A stretch of 64,000 nucleotides of DNA from NCBI GenBank assembly GCA_944320785.1, contig CALUIR010000010.1, forward strand, positions 1 to 64,000. Direction: 5' to 3'. Both the position numbers and the translations under genes were made by a program. Within the stretch, counting starts at the first letter, position 1. Each line of letters opens with the position of its first letter. The notes under the pieces were generated by a model that saw only the letters and a program-made list of their open reading frames with translations, was not told where the DNA came from and did not search any database. Below, piece after piece: positions 42,585-51,805 of this stretch. Source of the stretch: an uncultured Bacteroidaceae bacterium. Lineage in GTDB: Bacteria > Bacteroidota > Bacteroidia > Bacteroidales > Bacteroidaceae.

Positions 42585-42962
42585 ATGAAAGAAAAATTCA
42601 GTTGGAAGAAACGAGGAAAAAGTTTCATTTACGCGGCACGGGGCATCAAAAGCTTCATCACACGGGAACACAACGCGTGGATTCATGCCGCCGTCACCGT
42701 GCTGGCCGTTGCATCGGGCTTTGCATTGCGCATCACACGGGGGGAATGGATAGCCGTTATCCTATGCATCGGCATCGTGTTTGCCGCCGAAGCCTTCAAT
42801 ACCGCCATCGAACGGCTCACCGACATCGTATCTCCCGGTTATGACAAACGCGCCGGCGATGTCAAAGACATTGCTGCCGGCGCGGTGTTCATCTGCGCCA
42901 TCATGGCCATGGCAGTGGGGATGCTCATCTTCATCCCCCGGCTGCTTGCCCTTATTCCATGA
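42585..42962 (+). CDS. dgkA: DgkA-type diacylglycerol/undecaprenol kinase
   Basis: A 125-residue integral membrane kinase with three helices (AVTVLAVASGFALRI, IAVILCIGIVFAAEAFN, AAGAVFICAIMAMAVGMLIF) and the signature EAFNTAIERLTDIVSP...KRAGDVKDIAAGAV. It phosphorylates diacylglycerol or undecaprenol using ATP. It starts 29 bases after the RelA gene and overlaps the convergent epimerase gene by 11 bp. Confidence 0.92.
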   Translation: MKEKFSWKKRGKSFIYAARGIKSFITREHNAWIHAAVTVLAVASGFALRITRGEWIAVILCIGIVFAAEAFNTAIERLTDIVSPGYDKRAGDVKDIAAGAVFICAIMAMAVGMLIFIPRLLALIP

Positions 42963-44085
42963 TGCCGAAGCGGTAAACAGTGTGGCTGCGGAACGTTTCC
43001 CCCGGACGCAACACCGTGCTGGGGAATTGCGGGATGTTGGGTGCGTCCTGCGGATGCATTGTCTCTAAACAGATGGCTGAACGCCGTGGGTAAGCAATCC
43101 CTTGCTTCCCGACAAGTTTGCCCTTCAGCCCATTTGCCGTATAGACATGCATGGCAGGTTCGGTGGTATATACCTCCAAGGTACGTCCGCCCTCCGGGTC
43201 GGCCACGCGGGCCGCCAGATGTTTGTCATCACCTTTCGTGTTGAGCATCCAGCCATGGTCGTATCCCCCGGTCAGGTTCAACTGAAAATCATCATCATCA
43301 ATATGGTCCTTGATGGGATGGGGCTTTCGGAAGTCCATGGGCGTTCCCTCTACAAGACGATACTCGCCCGTCACGCAGCGGATGCTGTCATACGGCGTGA
43401 AGTAGTCAGCATTAATGTAAAGTTCCTGCCCTTCCACAGTCGCATTCAAATCACCTGATATGTTGAAGAAGGAATGATGCGAAGGGTTCAGCACCGTGGG
43501 CTTGTCGGTGGTGGCTTCGTACAGGATGTCCAGCTCGTTGTTTTCCGTCACCGTATAAGTGAGGTACAGTTTCAGGTTGCCGGGAAAACCGTTCTCGCCG
43601 TCGGGCGACAGGTAAGCCAGCCGCATGCTGTTGGCGGCCAACGGCTCTGCCTGCCAGATGCGGGAAGCAAATCCCGGCTCGCCTCCGTGGGCGCAATGCG
43701 TGTCTTTGTTGGCCATCAGCTTGTATTCCACGGAATCCAATGTGAAATGCGCGTCACGGATGCGCCCAAGGTAGCGTCCTATCGTTGCCCCGAAGTTCTG
43801 CGGATACGCCAGATAATCGGCGATGCGTGGGAAAGCGCACACCACGTCTTCCATCTTCCCGTCGCGGTCCGGCACCATGACGGACACGACCCTTGCGCCA
43901 TAGTTCGTCACGCACACCTCCATGCCCCGGCTGTTCTTCAACACATACAGGTCGGTCATCTGTCCGTTCACCTCCGTCTGAAAGTCGGAACGTCTCAGCC
44001 CCGACAGTGTCTCCACGTCCGCGCTGCATGCGGACAAAAGCCCGCCTGCCAGCAACATGCTCAAAAAATACGTTTTCGTCTTCAT
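42952..44085 (-). CDS. exported lipoprotein aldose 1-epimerase
   Basis: A 377-residue galactose mutarotase-fold protein with a lipoprotein signal (MKTKTYFLSMLLAGGLLSAC). Family motifs are VTNYGARVVSVMVPDRDG, FGATIGRYLGRI, CAHGGEPGF, NPSHHSFFNISGD (catalytic His region) and GGYDHGWMLN and CLETMHPQDAPN (catalytic Glu). It interconverts sugar anomers, here in the periplasm or on the surface. The start at 44085 follows a promoter box at 44126-44133; the extension to 44511 is antisense to the next gene. Confidence 0.92.
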   Translation of the reverse strand: MKTKTYFLSMLLAGGLLSACSADVETLSGLRRSDFQTEVNGQMTDLYVLKNSRGMEVCVTNYGARVVSVMVPDRDGKMEDVVCAFPRIADYLAYPQNFGATIGRYLGRIRDAHFTLDSVEYKLMANKDTHCAHGGEPGFASRIWQAEPLAANSMRLAYLSPDGENGFPGNLKLYLTYTVTENNELDILYEATTDKPTVLNPSHHSFFNISGDLNATVEGQELYINADYFTPYDSIRCVTGEYRLVEGTPMDFRKPHPIKDHIDDDDFQLNLTGGYDHGWMLNTKGDDKHLAARVADPEGGRTLEVYTTEPAMHVYTANGLKGKLVGKQGIAYPRRSAICLETMHPQDAPNIPQFPSTVLRPGETFRSHTVYRFGIME

Positions 44086-44125
44086 TTCCACTTGTTGAAT
44101 GATTGTCTTAAAAATTATGATTTCC

Positions 44126-44133
44126 CAAAGATA
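44126..44133 (-). promoter_or_regulatory. -7 promoter box TATCTTTG for the epimerase
   Basis: Minus-strand exact box 41 bases upstream of the ATG at 44085. Confidence 0.6.
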
Positions 44134-44208
44134 TGCAAATAAACTTATAGGCGGGGCATGCGGACAGCCTTTTTTCCAGGAAAAAGCGGAAAAGGCGGAT
44201 AAAAACAG

Positions 44209-44216
44209 TATATTTG
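44209..44216 (+). promoter_or_regulatory. -7 promoter box TATATTTG for the DUF1573 gene
   Basis: Exact box 30 bases upstream of the ATG at 44246. Confidence 0.65.
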
Positions 44217-44245
44217 CCGCATCAACAACAAATTCCAAGGAAGAA

Positions 44246-44644
44246 ATGAAAAAGGTAGTATTTTTAATGTTCATGCTGGCAACGGTAGCCACGTTCGCAT
44301 CCGCCCAGAAACAGGCTGAAATCAAATTTGAAGAAACCACGCACGACTTCGGGACTTTCTCGCAAGACAGCCCGAAAGTGAGTTGCGCTTTCAAGTTCAC
44401 CAATACAGGCAACGACCTGCTCATCATCCACCAAGCCATCACTTCGTGCGGATGCACCGTCACCGATTTCACCAAAGAACCCATCAAGCCGGGCGAAGGG
44501 GGCGAAATCAAAGTAACCTATGACGGCACGCACAAATACCCAGGACGCTTCAAAAAGTCGGTCACCGTGCGCACCAACGCCAAGACTTCCACGGTACGCC
44601 TCTACGTGTCGGGCGAAATGACGGCCAGCCAAGCACAGCAATGA
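44246..44644 (+). CDS. exported DUF1573 protein
   Basis: A 132-residue protein with a signal peptide (MKKVVFLMFMLATVATFASA) and one immunoglobulin-like DUF1573 domain: IKFEETTHDFGTFSQDSPKVSCAFKFTN, then TSCGCTVTDFTKEPIKPGEGGEIKVTYD. The SCGC cysteines are characteristic. Function is unknown; such proteins are abundant envelope components in Bacteroidales. Single gene with strong promoter and terminator. Confidence 0.9.
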   Translation: MKKVVFLMFMLATVATFASAQKQAEIKFEETTHDFGTFSQDSPKVSCAFKFTNTGNDLLIIHQAITSCGCTVTDFTKEPIKPGEGGEIKVTYDGTHKYPGRFKKSVTVRTNAKTSTVRLYVSGEMTASQAQQ

Positions 44645-44657
44645 CACAATATATAGG

Positions 44658-44694
44658 AAGCCCGCATAAGACCATCCCTGATGCGGGCTTTTTT
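44658..44694 (+). terminator. rho-independent terminator
   Basis: AAGCCCGCAT and ATGCGGGCTT, a perfect 10-bp stem followed by TTTT, 14 bases after the DUF1573 stop. Confidence 0.88.
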
Positions 44695-44751
44695 CATGTC
44701 TCTCGAAAAGGAGGACGTACTCTCCCCGCCCTTCATTGAAAAACTGGAATT

Positions 44752-45639
44752 ATGCTTTCAATCCTGATTCCCACGTATAACCATATATGCGTCAAATTAG
44801 TGGCCGATTTGCAACGGCAAGCCGAGAACTTGGAATGTGCTTATGAAATCTTGGTGGCAGACGATGCCTCAGAGGAAAGCTATAAAAGCAAAAACCGTGA
44901 AATTAACCACATTCCCCATTGCCAATACATTGAACTGCCAAAAAATGTGGGACGGTCGCGCATTCGGAACATTTTAGGATTCCGCGCACGCTACGGCTAT
45001 TTGCTGTTCATGGATTGTGATGCCGCTGTAACCAATGACAAATTCTTAGCCCGCTACATGGCTGTGCGGGAACAAGCACAGGTCATCTACGGCGGATTAG
45101 CACATCCGTCAACCCTGCCATCATCCGATGTCACGTTGGCTTACCGATACGAAAAACATGCAGAACCCCGGCATACCGTGGAAAAACGAAGGCAACAACC
45201 TTATGCTTCCTTCCGTACTTTCAATTTCATGATTGCACGAGACACTTTTTTGAAGCATCCCTTCGATGAAACGATTGTGCATTACGGGCATGAAGACACT
45301 TTGTTCGGAAAATCCTTAAAAGAAAACGGGATTGGCATTCTGCATATTGACAACCCTTTGATGAACTGCGGGCTGGACACGAACGCGACCGTAGTGTCAA
45401 AAACAGAAATGTCCTTAAAGATGCTATACGCCCACCGGGAAAAGCTGGCAGGCACCTCAGGAGTACTCAGCTTGCACGACAAGCTCCGCCGGTGGCATCT
45501 TCTCCCGCTGGCACGCGGCCTGTTCCGCCTGTCCCGACCCATGGTGCGAAAAAACCTGTTAAGTCGGCATCCTAGCCTACATCTTTTCGCCTTTTACAAG
45601 ATTGGTTATTACTGCCAGTGGGAACATGGAACGCATTGA
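44752..45639 (+). CDS. family 2 glycosyltransferase
   Basis: A 295-residue GT2 enzyme: LSILIPTYNH at the N-terminus, YEILVADDASEE, ELPKNVGRSRIRNILGF, LLFMDCDAAV (DxD) and FDETIVHYGHEDTLFGKSL (catalytic-base ED). It has a helical C-terminus (LARGLFRLSRPMVRKNLL) that could touch the membrane. Sugar and acceptor unknown. The gene is less GC-rich than its neighbours and stands alone. A run of eight C lies ~100 bp after its stop. Confidence 0.88.
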   Translation: MLSILIPTYNHICVKLVADLQRQAENLECAYEILVADDASEESYKSKNREINHIPHCQYIELPKNVGRSRIRNILGFRARYGYLLFMDCDAAVTNDKFLARYMAVREQAQVIYGGLAHPSTLPSSDVTLAYRYEKHAEPRHTVEKRRQQPYASFRTFNFMIARDTFLKHPFDETIVHYGHEDTLFGKSLKENGIGILHIDNPLMNCGLDTNATVVSKTEMSLKMLYAHREKLAGTSGVLSLHDKLRRWHLLPLARGLFRLSRPMVRKNLLSRHPSLHLFAFYKIGYYCQWEHGTH

Positions 45640-45778
45640 CAACGCGGCTCAAAAAAGCATTGGGAATGATGGCCGAGACCCTCTTTACGAAGGGGAAAGG
45701 AAACATCCGCATCTTGGCCGCATCGCTTTGCGCCCTGCCACACCCCCCCCGATGATGTATCTTTCCTATTATTATAAG

Positions 45779-45818
45779 AAGCCCGCAAAAGGCAGATGCT
45801 TGCTTTTGCGGGCTTTTT
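45779..45818 (+). terminator. rho-independent terminator
   Basis: AAGCCCGCAAAAG and CTTTTGCGGGCTT, a perfect 13-bp stem followed by TTT, about 140 bases after the GT2 stop. Bases 45640-45778 contain no convincing gene. Confidence 0.85.
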
Positions 45819-45842
45819 CCTCCCGCGCAGGAACTTTCATTC

Positions 45843-45943
45843 ATGCCGCCAACTTCTTTATCTCTAACCTAAGGATGCATATCTTCAGGCTAAGGATATG
45901 CATCTCTAACCTAAGGATGTGTATCTCTAGCCTAAAGATAAAG
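45843..45943. repeat. iterated 21-bp palindromic repeat element, copy 1
   Basis: ATGCCGCCAACTTCTTTATC (45843-45862) leads into four abutting 21-bp units at 45860, 45881, 45902 and 45923, each of the form ATCTnnAnnCTAAnGATnnnn, nearly palindromic. A diverged ~22-bp series (CGCATGAACACGATTTGCC...) continues to ~46010. It lies in the 469-bp gap 45640-46108 along with the terminator and the TetR promoter. A second copy lies at 56371-56467. Confidence 0.9.
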
Positions 45944-46052
45944 AATTTATGCGGGAAAGCCGGGTTTGCTTCCCGCATGAACACGATTTGCCGCCCGCAT
46001 GAAATAAAAGTTAAATTCCGCCAAGCGCCTTGCTTTTTCGCGTTTCCCCGTT

Positions 46053-46060
46053 TAATTTTG
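46053..46060 (+). promoter_or_regulatory. -7 promoter box TAATTTTG for the efflux operon
   Basis: Exact TAnnTTTG box 48 bases upstream of the TetR ATG. Confidence 0.6.
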
Positions 46061-46075
46061 TGCCGACAATTCTGT

Positions 46076-46091
46076 TAGACAACATTGTCTA
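46076..46091 (+). promoter_or_regulatory. predicted TetR operator TAGACAACATTGTCTA
   Basis: A 16-bp palindrome with 7-bp arms between the promoter box and the TetR start, with an extra half-site GACAAT at 46064-46069. Its position fits autorepression. Confidence 0.65.
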
Positions 46092-46108
46092 TACCTGATA
46101 TCACTCTA

Positions 46109-46738
46109 ATGGACAAGAAATTGAATCACACAAGGACCACAGAGCAAGTCATCCTTCAAGCAGCCGAAGCTGAATTTCTGGAAAAAGGATATGCCAATGC
46201 CAAAATGCTCTCCATTGCCCAACGGGCAGGAGTAGCCCACTCCATGCTGCATTACTATTACCGAAGCAAGGAAAACCTTTTCCAAGTCATTTTCCGGCAA
46301 AAAATGCAAGCCATGCTGCCTGCCTATGACGAACTCTCCAAGGAAGAATTGCCCTTCGAAGACATTCTGCGGAAATTGCGCGATGCCCGCGACCGTCTCC
46401 TTTGGCCGCAAAGTCCGAAGATGCCCTATTTCGTGTTGACAGAAGTCTTGGCAAATCCCCAAAACCGAGGAATGCTGCTCCACATGATTGAAGATACCAT
46501 CATGCAGCACCTGCCGTTCCTGAAAGAACGCTTGGAAAACGAAATTGCAGAAGGCAACATCCGCCCCATCTCGATGGCAGACTTCTTCATGTTGCTCATC
46601 GCGATAGATGCTTCCTCATTGTCAGCCATCAATATCTGCCGGGACATTCCAGGGCTCGGAAGCGAAACAGCCGCCCGCCTGCAAACAACATACCGGGAAC
46701 ACAATATGCAACTCATCTTGGACGCATTGCGGCCTTGA
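46109..46738 (+). CDS. TetR family transcriptional regulator
   Basis: A 209-residue repressor. The N-terminal HTH (TEQVILQAAEAEFLEKGYANAKMLSIAQRAGVAHSMLHYYYRSKENLF) is the TetR DNA-binding domain, and the rest is a helical ligand-binding domain. The ATG at 46109 is used; the TTG-started extension covers the operator. It is the first gene of the TolC-HlyD-ABC operon and very likely represses it through the palindrome in its leader. Confidence 0.92.
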   Translation: MDKKLNHTRTTEQVILQAAEAEFLEKGYANAKMLSIAQRAGVAHSMLHYYYRSKENLFQVIFRQKMQAMLPAYDELSKEELPFEDILRKLRDARDRLLWPQSPKMPYFVLTEVLANPQNRGMLLHMIEDTIMQHLPFLKERLENEIAEGNIRPISMADFFMLLIAIDASSLSAINICRDIPGLGSETAARLQTTYREHNMQLILDALRP

Positions 46739-46775
46739 GTCCTTGCCATTTTGCAACACTAATCAAATCTGCAAC

Positions 46776-48053
46776 ATGAAAGCAAAACCCTTCATCCACA
46801 TCTTCCTCCTGTGCAGCAGCATCCTTCCCTGCCACAGCCAGCTCACCATCGAGGAATGCTACCGCAAGGCGCGGAACAACTACCCCCTCATCAAGCAATA
46901 CGGCCTGATTGAGAAGTCAGAAGCATACAACTTGGAAAACGCCCGGCGGGGATATCTGCCCCAAGTGAGGTTCACCGCTCAGGCCACCTACCAGAGCGAT
47001 GTGACAGAAATCCCGTTCAACGCCACGCAACTCGGCATCCCCGGCCTCCATATCCCCACGGTAGACCGCGACCAATACAAAATGGAGATAGGCATCGAAC
47101 AAGCCATCTGGGACGGAGGAGCCGTGCGTTCACAGAAAAAACTCCTGCAGGCCGAAGCCGATGTGAACCGCAAAGGCACGGATACCGACTTGTATGCCGT
47201 CAACGCCCGGGTGAACCAAATTTTCTTCGGCATCCTGCTGGCCGATGCCCAGTTGGCACAAAACAAAGTGCTGCAAAGCGACCTGCAACGCAACTGCAGC
47301 CAAGTAGCCTCCTACATAAAAAACGGCATCGCCCACCAAAGCGACCTTGACGCCCTGCGGGTGGAACTGCTCAAGGCCAAGCAAGCGGAAGCGCAAATCG
47401 CCCACACACGGCAGGCATACGCCGCCATGCTTTCACAACTCATCGGCGAAGACATCGGCAGGAACACCATATTCGTGAAGCCCGATATCCCTGAAACGAC
47501 CGCCGTGCGATCCAACAACCGCCCGGAACTGGCACTCTTTGACGCGCAAATCCGCCAACTCGAAGCCCAAGAAGGGCGCATCAAAGCCGGACTAATGCCG
47601 CGCATCGGGCTATTCCTCACAGGAGGCTACGGGAAACCAGGGCTCGATATGCTGGAAAACGGCTTCAAAGCCTACTACATAGCCGGCCTGCGCCTGTCAT
47701 GGGACATCGGCAACTTTTGGACCAAAAAGAACAACCAACTGAACATAAAGAACAGTATCAACACTGTGGAAGCACAACGGGAAACTTTCCTCCTCAACAC
47801 GGCACTCGAAACCACCGGGAGCAACGCAGCCATCGAACGCTACCGGGAACAAATGGAATATGACGATGAAATCATCCGCCTGCAAGAATCCGTGCGGCAA
47901 GCGTCAGAGGCCAAGATGGCCAACGGCACACTCTCTGGCACCGAACTGACCCGCGATATCCATGCCGAGCAATCGGCACGGCAAGACAAAATCATCCATG
48001 AGATGGAACTGCTCATGGCCATCTATGACTTAAAACATGCAACCGGGAACTGA
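46776..48053 (+). CDS. TolC family outer membrane efflux protein
   Basis: A 425-residue outer-membrane factor with a signal peptide (ending SILPCHS). It begins with LTIEECYRKARNNYPLIKQYGLIEKSE, the canonical OEP helix, and contains two coiled-coil repeats (e.g. ARVNQIFFGILLADAQLAQNK; IAHQSDLDALRVELLKAKQAEA). Trimers form the exit duct for the ABC pump encoded downstream. The start at 46776 lies 37 bases after tetR. Confidence 0.92.
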   Translation: MKAKPFIHIFLLCSSILPCHSQLTIEECYRKARNNYPLIKQYGLIEKSEAYNLENARRGYLPQVRFTAQATYQSDVTEIPFNATQLGIPGLHIPTVDRDQYKMEIGIEQAIWDGGAVRSQKKLLQAEADVNRKGTDTDLYAVNARVNQIFFGILLADAQLAQNKVLQSDLQRNCSQVASYIKNGIAHQSDLDALRVELLKAKQAEAQIAHTRQAYAAMLSQLIGEDIGRNTIFVKPDIPETTAVRSNNRPELALFDAQIRQLEAQEGRIKAGLMPRIGLFLTGGYGKPGLDMLENGFKAYYIAGLRLSWDIGNFWTKKNNQLNIKNSINTVEAQRETFLLNTALETTGSNAAIERYREQMEYDDEIIRLQESVRQASEAKMANGTLSGTELTRDIHAEQSARQDKIIHEMELLMAIYDLKHATGN

Positions 48054-48084
48054 AAATGAACATCCACTTATAAAAACAACTTCC

Positions 48085-48990
48085 ATGAAAACAATACATC
48101 ATGCCGCCTTGGGAACCATCCTCATGCTGGCCTCATGCGCCGGGACAAGCAATGAAAACGAAGCCACCGGCGTATTTGAAACAACTGAAGTGACCGTCTC
48201 AGCGCAAGGGACGGGAGAAATCATGCAACTCCACATCACAGAAGGCCAAACCCTGCAAGCCGGGCAAGCCGTGGGCTGCATTGACACCTTGCAGCTTTCC
48301 CTGCGGAAAGATGAACTCCTTGGAAACCTGCAAGCCACCCGAAGCCGCTTCCGCAACGTGGAATGCCAAATTGCTTCGCTGGAACAACAAATCGCAACCC
48401 AGAAGAAGGAACGGCAACGCATCGAAAACCTACTGCGCGACCATGCCGCCAACCAAAAGCAATTGGACGACATCAACGCCCAGATAGCCCTGTTGGAAAA
48501 ACAATTAGCGGCACAAACCGAGAACTTGGAAAAAGGAAACCAAACCACCAATGGCCAAGTGCGCATGTTGGAAGCACAAATAGCCCAAGTGGAGGACCAA
48601 ATACGCCGAAGCGTCATCACCATTCCCTCCGCAGGCACCGTCCTTTCCAAATATGCTGAAGCGGGCGAACTGGCTACAACGGGGCAGGCACTGTTCAAAT
48701 TAGGCGATTTGGAAAACATGTACCTGCGCGCTTATGTCACAGCACCGCAACTCACCACTTTGAAGATAGGCCAGCAAGTACGCGTGTTTGCCGATGAAGG
48801 GGAAGAAAACCGGCGCGAATATGCAGGCACCGTAACCTGGATATCCGACCAAGCAGAGTTCACGCCCAAAACCATTCAGACACGCGATGAACGAGCCAAC
48901 TTGGTCTATGCCGTGAAAATAGCCGTGCGCAACGACGGCTACATCAAGCGGGGCATGTACGGGGAAATGGAAACAGGAAGCAAAGAATAA
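48085..48990 (+). CDS. HlyD/MacA-type periplasmic adaptor lipoprotein
   Basis: A 301-residue membrane fusion protein with a lipoprotein signal (lipobox LASC at residue ~18). It has a split biotinyl-lipoyl domain (VSAQGTGEIMQLHITEGQTLQAGQAVG and SAGTVLSKYAEAGELATTGQ), a long coiled coil (residues ~75-165, rich in Q/L/E), and a beta-barrel domain (LTTLKIGQQVRVFADEG). It bridges the inner-membrane ABC pump and TolC. Confidence 0.92.
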   Translation: MKTIHHAALGTILMLASCAGTSNENEATGVFETTEVTVSAQGTGEIMQLHITEGQTLQAGQAVGCIDTLQLSLRKDELLGNLQATRSRFRNVECQIASLEQQIATQKKERQRIENLLRDHAANQKQLDDINAQIALLEKQLAAQTENLEKGNQTTNGQVRMLEAQIAQVEDQIRRSVITIPSAGTVLSKYAEAGELATTGQALFKLGDLENMYLRAYVTAPQLTTLKIGQQVRVFADEGEENRREYAGTVTWISDQAEFTPKTIQTRDERANLVYAVKIAVRNDGYIKRGMYGEMETGSKE

Positions 48991-49007
48991 GAAATACCGG
49001 GCAAATC

Positions 49008-49937
49008 ATGAACGCAGTCGTGGTGGAGCATCTCAGCAAAGCATATGGAAAAACGCAGGCATTGGACGACCTTAGCTTCCAAGTAAACGAAGGTGAACTG
49101 TACGGCATCATCGGCCCTGACGGGGCAGGAAAGACTACTTTGTTCCGCATCCTCACCACCCTGATGCTGGCCGACAAAGGAACGGCCACCGTGGCAGGGC
49201 TTGACGTGGCAAAAGACTTCCGTGCTATCCGCAGATGCATCGGCTACATGCCCGGGCGCTTTTCTCTCTACCAAGACCTGACGGTGGAAGAAAACCTCCA
49301 GTTCTTCGCCACCGTGTTCGGCACCACCATCCGGCAAAACTACTATCTGATAGAAGACATCTACCGTCAGATAGAACCGTTCAAGCACCGGCTGGCAGGC
49401 AAACTTTCGGGCGGCATGAAGCAGAAACTGGCACTGTGCTGCGCCCTCATCCACAAGCCGGAAGTCCTCTTTTTGGATGAACCGACCACAGGCGTAGATC
49501 CCGTTTCACGCAAAGAATTCTGGGGGATGCTGTTACGCCTGAAACAACAAGGCATCACCATCCTAGTTTCCACGCCTTATATGGACGAAGCGACGCTCTG
49601 CGACCGCATCGCCCTCATCCAAAACGGGCGGTTCCTGCAAGTGGACACCCCGCAAAACATTGTCGCCCACTATCCCAGCACGCTTTGGGATGTCCAAACC
49701 GACAACATGCACGCATTGCTGGACGACCTCCGGCATTACCCGTCTATCAAAACAGCTTTTACCTTCGGCGCCGCCTGCCATGTCACGCCTCAAGAAAACA
49801 CATGCCCCGAACAACTGATGGCCTACTTGACCGGGAAAGGACACTGCCACATCAGCATCCTTCCCATCCCAGCTACGATAGAAGATTGTTTCATGGTCTT
49901 AATGAGCAAACAAGATAATGGAAGACAACGCATATAA
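49008..49937 (+). CDS. ABC transporter ATP-binding protein
   Basis: A 309-residue NBD: Walker A GPDGAGKTT, signature LSGGMKQKLALC, Walker B VLFLDEPTTGVDP, H-loop-like STPYMDEA (the usual His is replaced: LVSTPYMDE versus TTHYMDE in its partner). It is the first of two adjacent ATPases in the YbhF/DrrA style and overlaps the second by 20 bp. Confidence 0.93.
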   Translation: MNAVVVEHLSKAYGKTQALDDLSFQVNEGELYGIIGPDGAGKTTLFRILTTLMLADKGTATVAGLDVAKDFRAIRRCIGYMPGRFSLYQDLTVEENLQFFATVFGTTIRQNYYLIEDIYRQIEPFKHRLAGKLSGGMKQKLALCCALIHKPEVLFLDEPTTGVDPVSRKEFWGMLLRLKQQGITILVSTPYMDEATLCDRIALIQNGRFLQVDTPQNIVAHYPSTLWDVQTDNMHALLDDLRHYPSIKTAFTFGAACHVTPQENTCPEQLMAYLTGKGHCHISILPIPATIEDCFMVLMSKQDNGRQRI

Positions 49938-50670
49938 TGTAATAAAGGTAGAAGGATTGACCAAGCAATTCGGCACTTTCACGGCAGTGGACCACATCTC
50001 TTTCTCCGTAAAGCAAGGGGAAATATTCGGTTTTCTCGGTGCCAACGGGGCAGGAAAGACCACAGCCATGCGCATGCTCTGCGGGTTAAGCAAACCCACC
50101 TCAGGCACAGGCAGCGTGGCAGGCTACAACATCGCCACGCAGTCAGAACAAGTGAAACGCCGCATCGGCTACATGAGCCAACGGTTCTCGCTCTACGAAG
50201 ACCTGAAAGTATGGGAAAACCTGCGTCTCTTTGGCGGCATCTATGGCATGAAAGACAAAGACATCACCCGCAAAAGTGATGAGATGCTCCGCGAATTAGG
50301 CTTTGAAGCAGAACGCAACACGTTGGTGCGCGCCTTGCCATTGGGATGGAAACAAAAGCTGGCTTTCTCCGTCTCCATCTTCCATGAGCCGAAAGTCGTG
50401 TTTCTCGATGAACCGACAGGAGGAGTTGACCCCGTGACACGGCGAAGGTTTTGGGAACTTATCTACCATGCTGCCGACCGAGGCATCACCGTCTTTGTCA
50501 CTACACACTACATGGACGAAGCTGAATATTGCGACCGCGTATCCATCATGGTGGACGGACACATTGAAGCACTCGATACTCCTCAAGCACTACGAACCCG
50601 TTTCCATGCCGGGACAATGGACGAAGTATTCCGCCAATTGGCCCGCAAAGCCCAACGGCCATCCGATTAA
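49918..50670 (+). CDS. ABC transporter ATP-binding protein
   Basis: A 250-residue NBD: Walker A GANGAGKTT, signature region LPLGWKQKLAF (a noncanonical LPLGWKQ in place of LSGGQ), Walker B VVFLDEPTGGVDP and H-loop TTHYMDEA. With the preceding ATPase it probably forms a heterodimer in which each site has one consensus element missing. Starts inside the end of the previous gene. Confidence 0.92.
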   Translation: MEDNAYNVIKVEGLTKQFGTFTAVDHISFSVKQGEIFGFLGANGAGKTTAMRMLCGLSKPTSGTGSVAGYNIATQSEQVKRRIGYMSQRFSLYEDLKVWENLRLFGGIYGMKDKDITRKSDEMLRELGFEAERNTLVRALPLGWKQKLAFSVSIFHEPKVVFLDEPTGGVDPVTRRRFWELIYHAADRGITVFVTTHYMDEAEYCDRVSIMVDGHIEALDTPQALRTRFHAGTMDEVFRQLARKAQRPSD

Positions 50671-50683
50671 AAGAAGAAAGACC

Positions 50684-51793
50684 ATGAAACAATTCCGCTC
50701 ATTCGTAATAAAAGAATTCCACCAGATATTCCGTGACAGGAGAACTCTGCTTATCCTTTTGGGAATGCCCCTCATGTTGGTATTGTTATTAGGCTATGCC
50801 ATAAAAACAGAATTGAACGATGCACATGTAGCCATCTTCGACCCATCAAAGGACGCCGAAACCAAACGCATAGCCGAACATTTCCGTGCCAGCGGATATT
50901 TCACCGTCGTAAGCGAACTGAATGCACCCAAGCAAATTGATGCCATATTCCGGGAAGGAGATGCGAGCCTGGTAGTGGTCTTCAACGGACATTTTGCCGA
51001 AAGCCTGCTCAGAGGAAAAGGAGAAGCGGCCGTGCAACTCATCGCTGACGGCACCGACCCGAACCAAGCCGCCATGCTCACCGCATACGCACAGGGCGTG
51101 TTAGCTTCATACCAAAACGGGCTAATGGAGCAATACCATGTACCGCTCTACATTAATGTGGAAACGCGGATGCTTTATAACCCGCAAATGAAAAGCTCTT
51201 ACAATTTCGTACCCGGCGTGATGGGGCTTATCTTGATGCTCATCTGCGCCATGATGACCAGTGTGTCCATTGTACGGGAAAAGGAAACAGGAACAATGGA
51301 AGTGCTGCTGGCCTCCCCCCTGACACCTCTGCAAATCATTCTGTCAAAAGCAACGCCTTATTTCGCCCTGTCTATGGCAAATATCATCACCATCCTCCTG
51401 CTGGCTGTGTTCGTGATGGATGTGCCGATTCGGGGAAGCCTGTTCTGGTTAGGTGTGGCATCTGCATTGTTTGTATTGGTAGCTTTGGCATTAGGTTTGA
51501 TGATATCCACATTGGTCCGTTCACAGATGGCGGCTCTTTTATTCTCTGGAATCGGGCTGATGATGCCCACATTGATTTTCTCAGGATTGATATTCCCCAT
51601 CGAAAGCATGCCGGCTGCTTTGCGTTGGATACCAGACCTTATTCCTGCCCGTTGGTACATCTCTGCTGTACGCAAGATTATGATAGAAGGTGTTGGCGTG
51701 GAATATTTCACCAAAGAGTTAGGCATTATTGCCCTCATGGCCGTAGTATTGATAACCGTGTCATTCAAGAAATTCAAAGTGAGATTAACTTAA
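50684..51793 (+). CDS. ABC-2 type transporter permease
   Basis: A 369-residue permease of the ABC2_membrane_3 (YbhS/YbhR) type: one N-terminal helix (TLLILLGMPLMLVLLLGYAI), a large periplasmic domain (~45-170), then five helices including LILMLICAMMTSVSIVREKETGTMEVLLASPL and MAALLFSGIGLMMPTLIFSGLIFPIESMP. It forms the membrane channel with the next gene product. The start at 50684 follows the NBD stop by 13 bases. Confidence 0.93.
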   Translation: MKQFRSFVIKEFHQIFRDRRTLLILLGMPLMLVLLLGYAIKTELNDAHVAIFDPSKDAETKRIAEHFRASGYFTVVSELNAPKQIDAIFREGDASLVVVFNGHFAESLLRGKGEAAVQLIADGTDPNQAAMLTAYAQGVLASYQNGLMEQYHVPLYINVETRMLYNPQMKSSYNFVPGVMGLILMLICAMMTSVSIVREKETGTMEVLLASPLTPLQIILSKATPYFALSMANIITILLLAVFVMDVPIRGSLFWLGVASALFVLVALALGLMISTLVRSQMAALLFSGIGLMMPTLIFSGLIFPIESMPAALRWIPDLIPARWYISAVRKIMIEGVGVEYFTKELGIIALMAVVLITVSFKKFKVRLT

Positions 51794-51805
51794 TCCCTTC
51801 GTCCC

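Noticed and set aside
44752..45639. Phase variation of the GT2 gene by the nearby poly-C run
   Set aside because: The run of eight C lies about 100 bp after the stop codon, outside the coding sequence and the promoter.
45640..45778. Possible coding continuation after the GT2 gene
   Set aside because: A short open frame reads plausibly but has no start, no match I recognise, and a poly-C run and terminator follow.
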